Below are positions 13,144-15,384 of a stretch of DNA of 15,384 nt, piece by piece. How positions within the stretch are numbered: position 1 is the first letter of the stretch; every line of letters starts with the position of its first letter. The position numbers were made by a program, and so were the translations under genes. Source of the DNA: Gammaproteobacteria bacterium RIFCSPHIGHO2_02_FULL_42_13 (GTDB lineage Bacteria > Pseudomonadota > Gammaproteobacteria > UBA12402). The stretch is taken from assembly GCA_001801405.1 (NCBI GenBank), contig MGXQ01000020.1:1-15384 (forward strand). The letters are read 5' to 3'. A model generated the notes under the pieces. The model worked only from the letters and a program-made list of their open reading frames with translations, ran no database searches and was not told where the DNA came from.

Positions 13144-13911
13144 TCAATCAAACTCAGCAATGACGGGGGCATGATCCGAGGGTGAATCCCAACCACGAGG
13201 TGTCTTATCGACAAAACAGCCCTTGCAATGCTTACTTAATTCATCGCTCAATAAAATCAAATCGAGCCGCAACCCCATATCACGCATAAATGCCGCATGC
13301 CGATAATCCCACCAACTGTAGCCACCCGACGTTTGATCAAGCAGTCGATACGCATCATGTAGGCCGACAGCGAGTATTTTTTGCAAGGCAGCTCGCTCGG
13401 GCTCGCTCACCAACACCTGCCCCTCCCACGCTTTGGGGTTATACACATCCAGATCTGCGGGCGCGATATTAAAATCACCAACGATAACAAATTTTGAAAA
13501 TCTTTGGAGCTGTAATTTTGCATGTGCGCATAATTTTTTAAGCCATTCTAATTTATATTGATACTTATCTGAATCGATACTAGTTCCATTCGGCACATAT
13601 AAATTTAAAAACCGATAACCATCAATAGTCGCGCCCAACACACGTCGTTGCGGATCCTTCAGCCCAGGTAAATCATAAACAACATCCGTTGCTTCTTTTA
13701 AACTAATAGTTGCCACGCCATTATAAGATTTTTGTCCTGAATAAATGACATGATAACCGGCTGCCTCGATTTCATCTTTTGGAAATTTATCATCAGGTAC
13801 TTTTGTTTCTTGAATAGCTAAAATATTCGGACGATGCGTCTTCAGCCATCTCAAAATATGTGGCAAGCGCATGCGAACTGAATTCACATTCCACGTCGCA
13901 ACTTTAAACAT
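13144..13911 (-). CDS. xthA: Exodeoxyribonuclease III / AP endonuclease
   Basis: A 255-residue DNA-repair enzyme of the exonuclease III family. It cuts at abasic sites and removes 3' blocks or 3' nucleotides. Catalytic and metal residues are visible: Asn8 (ATWNVN), Glu35 (QETK), Tyr105 (LYVPNG), Asp146 and Asn148 (VGDFNIAP), Asp217 (LRLDLI) and Asp246-His247 (SDHAPV). Length and ends are normal. The ribosome site before the ATG at 13911 is weak. The gene ends 25 bp before the -35 of the rpmE promoter. Confidence 0.95.
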   Translation of the reverse strand: MFKVATWNVNSVRMRLPHILRWLKTHRPNILAIQETKVPDDKFPKDEIEAAGYHVIYSGQKSYNGVATISLKEATDVVYDLPGLKDPQRRVLGATIDGYRFLNLYVPNGTSIDSDKYQYKLEWLKKLCAHAKLQLQRFSKFVIVGDFNIAPADLDVYNPKAWEGQVLVSEPERAALQKILAVGLHDAYRLLDQTSGGYSWWDYRHAAFMRDMGLRLDLILLSDELSKHCKGCFVDKTPRGWDSPSDHAPVIAEFD

Positions 13912-14008
13912 AAATTATTTTCACTTAATCTCTGGACTCCAATAAAATGTCAGGCAAAATTCCATGCAAAATAGCCACAAAAACACCGGTGTATTCTAAC
14001 GCATCAGA

Positions 14009-14082
14009 ATCCAGAGAATCAACATGCCGGACTAAAGCATTCTCTGGATCCCGGATATTCCGCCTTCGGCGGAATTCCGGGA
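14009..14082. repeat. Two-hairpin repeat between xthA and the CDF gene
   Basis: First hairpin: atccagagaat (14009-14019) pairs perfectly with attctctggat (14039-14049). Second hairpin: TCCCGGATATTCCGCC (14049-14064) pairs with GGCGGAATTCCGGGA (14068-14082) around a TTC loop with one bulge. A partial third copy of the tctctgga motif lies near 13930. It resembles a dispersed intergenic repeat. It could act as a terminator for the CDF gene, although the T-tract is poor. The rest of the 13912-14089 gap shows nothing. Confidence 0.65.
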
Positions 14083-14089
14083 CGACCGA

Positions 14090-15250
14090 TTAATAAAAGA
14101 AAAACACCTGTACTTTCGAAATAAAAGGAATTTTCTCAACAGCCGCTGGATATTGCTTTAACAACTCTTCCACCGAGGGCAACTCGGATAATGATCGCAT
14201 GAGCAAAAACACCTCGACTTCAATTGATTCATTCAAATAATGCAAGTTAATATGATCAATCAAATGATAGCTCGACAAATCTTTCCAACAGGCTCGCAAT
14301 TGTTCTTCAACCACGATACGATTCGGTAATTTACTGGGCGCTGTTTCCTCGCTGGTCGTATCGACATGAACGGTCACATCGGCAACCTTATCCATACGAG
14401 TAGAAAGATACGCAATAATTTGCTCTGCGATATAATGTCCTTCAGAAACGCTCACATGAGAATCCACTTGTATATGCACATCCACAAAAACCGTACCGCC
14501 CAAAGAACGTGTGCGTAACTGATGAATAGATTTAATGCCAGGCACCTTTAACATTTCATCATGCATAAACCGCAAGGTACGCGCATCAATGCCTGTATCC
14601 ACTAACTCGCGCACACATGACCAAATCGACTTGCCCGCCACTCTTAAAATCATAACGCCAATAATAACCGCACCCACAGCATCCAGATAATGAATACCAA
14701 AATACTCACCCGTTGCACTAATCAATACAATCAAAGATGAAAACGCATCGCTGCGATGATGCCATGCATTCGTTTTTAGTAACGTAGATCCCGTACGTTC
14801 GCTGACATTAAGCGTATATCGATACATAAACTCTTTCATGATGATGGAAACAACCGCAACCATCAAAACAAATAAATTGGGTGACAAAACATCATGTAAA
14901 ACGGCATCAACAATCGCATCAGCAACAATGCCCAAACCGGCAAGCGCTAACACAATCCCAACAACAATCGTCAGCGCGGTTTCAATGCGCTGGTGTCCGT
15001 ATGGATGATTATAATCAGGACCATGACTACCCGCTTTCGCCGCATACAATACCAAGACATCCGTTAATAAATCCGAAAAAGAATGGATACCATCGGCGAA
15101 TAAAGCCTGTGAATTCCCCAACCACCCGGTAAGCATTTTTAAGATGGCTAAAAAAATATTAACTGCTGCGCCAATCAGCGTAATTTTTTTCGCCTGCCGA
15201 AACGATTCTGTACTATTCATAGAAAGATTCATGGCCGCACCCGTGCTCAT
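14090..15250 (-). CDS. Cation diffusion facilitator (divalent metal efflux transporter)
   Basis: About 386 residues. An inner-membrane proton antiporter exporting Zn, Fe, Mn or similar ions. Segment 2 carries FADGIHSFSD (Asp53; His56-xxx-Asp60) and segment 5 carries AWHHRSDAF (HxxxD), which form the transport metal site. HPYGHQRIE after segment 2 is also typical. A ferredoxin-like cytoplasmic domain follows (GIKSIHQLRTRSLGG, then VDVHIQVD). The protein is longer than E. coli FieF, with an extra 90 or so C-terminal residues. The start is uncertain: ATGs at 15250, 15232 and 15220 are in frame and none has a clear ribosome site. I kept the longest. The metal cannot be read from sequence alone. 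Confidence 0.9.
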   Translation of the reverse strand: MSTGAAMNLSMNSTESFRQAKKITLIGAAVNIFLAILKMLTGWLGNSQALFADGIHSFSDLLTDVLVLYAAKAGSHGPDYNHPYGHQRIETALTIVVGIVLALAGLGIVADAIVDAVLHDVLSPNLFVLMVAVVSIIMKEFMYRYTLNVSERTGSTLLKTNAWHHRSDAFSSLIVLISATGEYFGIHYLDAVGAVIIGVMILRVAGKSIWSCVRELVDTGIDARTLRFMHDEMLKVPGIKSIHQLRTRSLGGTVFVDVHIQVDSHVSVSEGHYIAEQIIAYLSTRMDKVADVTVHVDTTSEETAPSKLPNRIVVEEQLRACWKDLSSYHLIDHINLHYLNESIEVEVFLLMRSLSELPSVEELLKQYPAAVEKIPFISKVQVFFFY

Positions 15251-15290
15251 TATTTATGCTATGATAACATGTTTATCTATAGTCATCCAG

Positions 15291-15318
15291 TTGACACTAG
15301 ATAAATACAATTTACAAT
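15291..15318 (+). promoter_or_regulatory. Plus-strand promoter pointing out of the window
   Basis: A perfect -35 TTGACA (15291-15296), 16 bp and TACAAT (15313-15318) predict a start near 15325. It is divergent from the CDF gene. No open frame or RNA gene that I can identify follows in the last 60 bases, which contain a small agcggc-ttg-ccgc hairpin, so the target lies beyond the window. Confidence 0.5.
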
Positions 15319-15384
15319 AACTTATTGCGAAGCAAATACCTAGCGGCTTGCCGCGAGTACCTTACGCATGGGGTTTCTAAAGGG

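Noticed and set aside
15319..15384. Start of a structured RNA such as 4.5S, 6S, RNase P RNA or tmRNA
   Set aside because: I could not match the visible bases to the 5' part of any of these, and too little sequence remains.

Overview
The window looks like chromosome of an AT-rich, probably host- or amoeba-associated gammaproteobacterium, and a member of the Legionellales is my best guess. The basis is the hfq/purA linkage, a C+ type ribosomal protein L31, a secreted GH18 chitinase, an MFS carrier whose N-terminus reads RIAPSV, and hairpin repeats of a kind I associate with such genomes. The genus is not decided by the sequence. Apart from the partial first gene and a promoter at the right edge, every gene lies on the minus strand.

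Left part (1-6.4 kb): the 3' part of a PAS sensor histidine kinase converges with, and overlaps by 7 bp, an AAA ATPase/DUF4143 gene. There follow a HigB/HigA toxin-antitoxin pair, an AbiEii/AbiEi pair (type IV toxin-antitoxin or abortive infection), and a second ATPase with a DUF234-type C-terminus. Both ATPases carry nuclease-like D...ExK motifs at the C-terminus. Three of these transcription units have a sigma70-type promoter placed so that transcription should start at or next to the start codon, which predicts leaderless mRNAs. Their promoters also carry inverted or direct repeats that look like autoregulatory operators.

A segmental duplication frames this block. A 132-bp tract ending in the last codons of higA (2188-2319), and a 43-bp plus about 102-bp tract (2998-3141), recur in the same order at 6492-6932. 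There the body of higBA is missing and a 159-bp multi-hairpin repeat has been inserted.

Middle (6.9-10.9 kb): a secreted GH18 chitinase, a LuxR-family regulator with an autoinducer-binding domain, and purA. Upstream of the chitinase is a lux-box-like palindrome (CTGT...ACAG, CT-N12-AG) centred about 43 bp before the predicted transcription start. It overlaps a poor -35 and faces a perfect -10, which is the architecture of a LuxR-activated class II promoter. No luxI is present, so the regulator would be a LuxR solo here. Between purA and luxR a hairpin-rich cassette is flanked by 60-bp direct repeats that duplicate the luxR start codon.

Right part (10.9-15.4 kb): hfq (with unusual proximal-face residues), an MFS transporter, rpmE, an exodeoxyribonuclease III (xthA), a two-hairpin repeat and a cation diffusion facilitator. 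A strong plus-strand promoter points out of the window at the right end. This part reads as housekeeping backbone. The left part reads as an accessory block of toxin-antitoxin and ATPase modules, with the LuxR/chitinase unit next to it as a possible secreted, density-controlled function.
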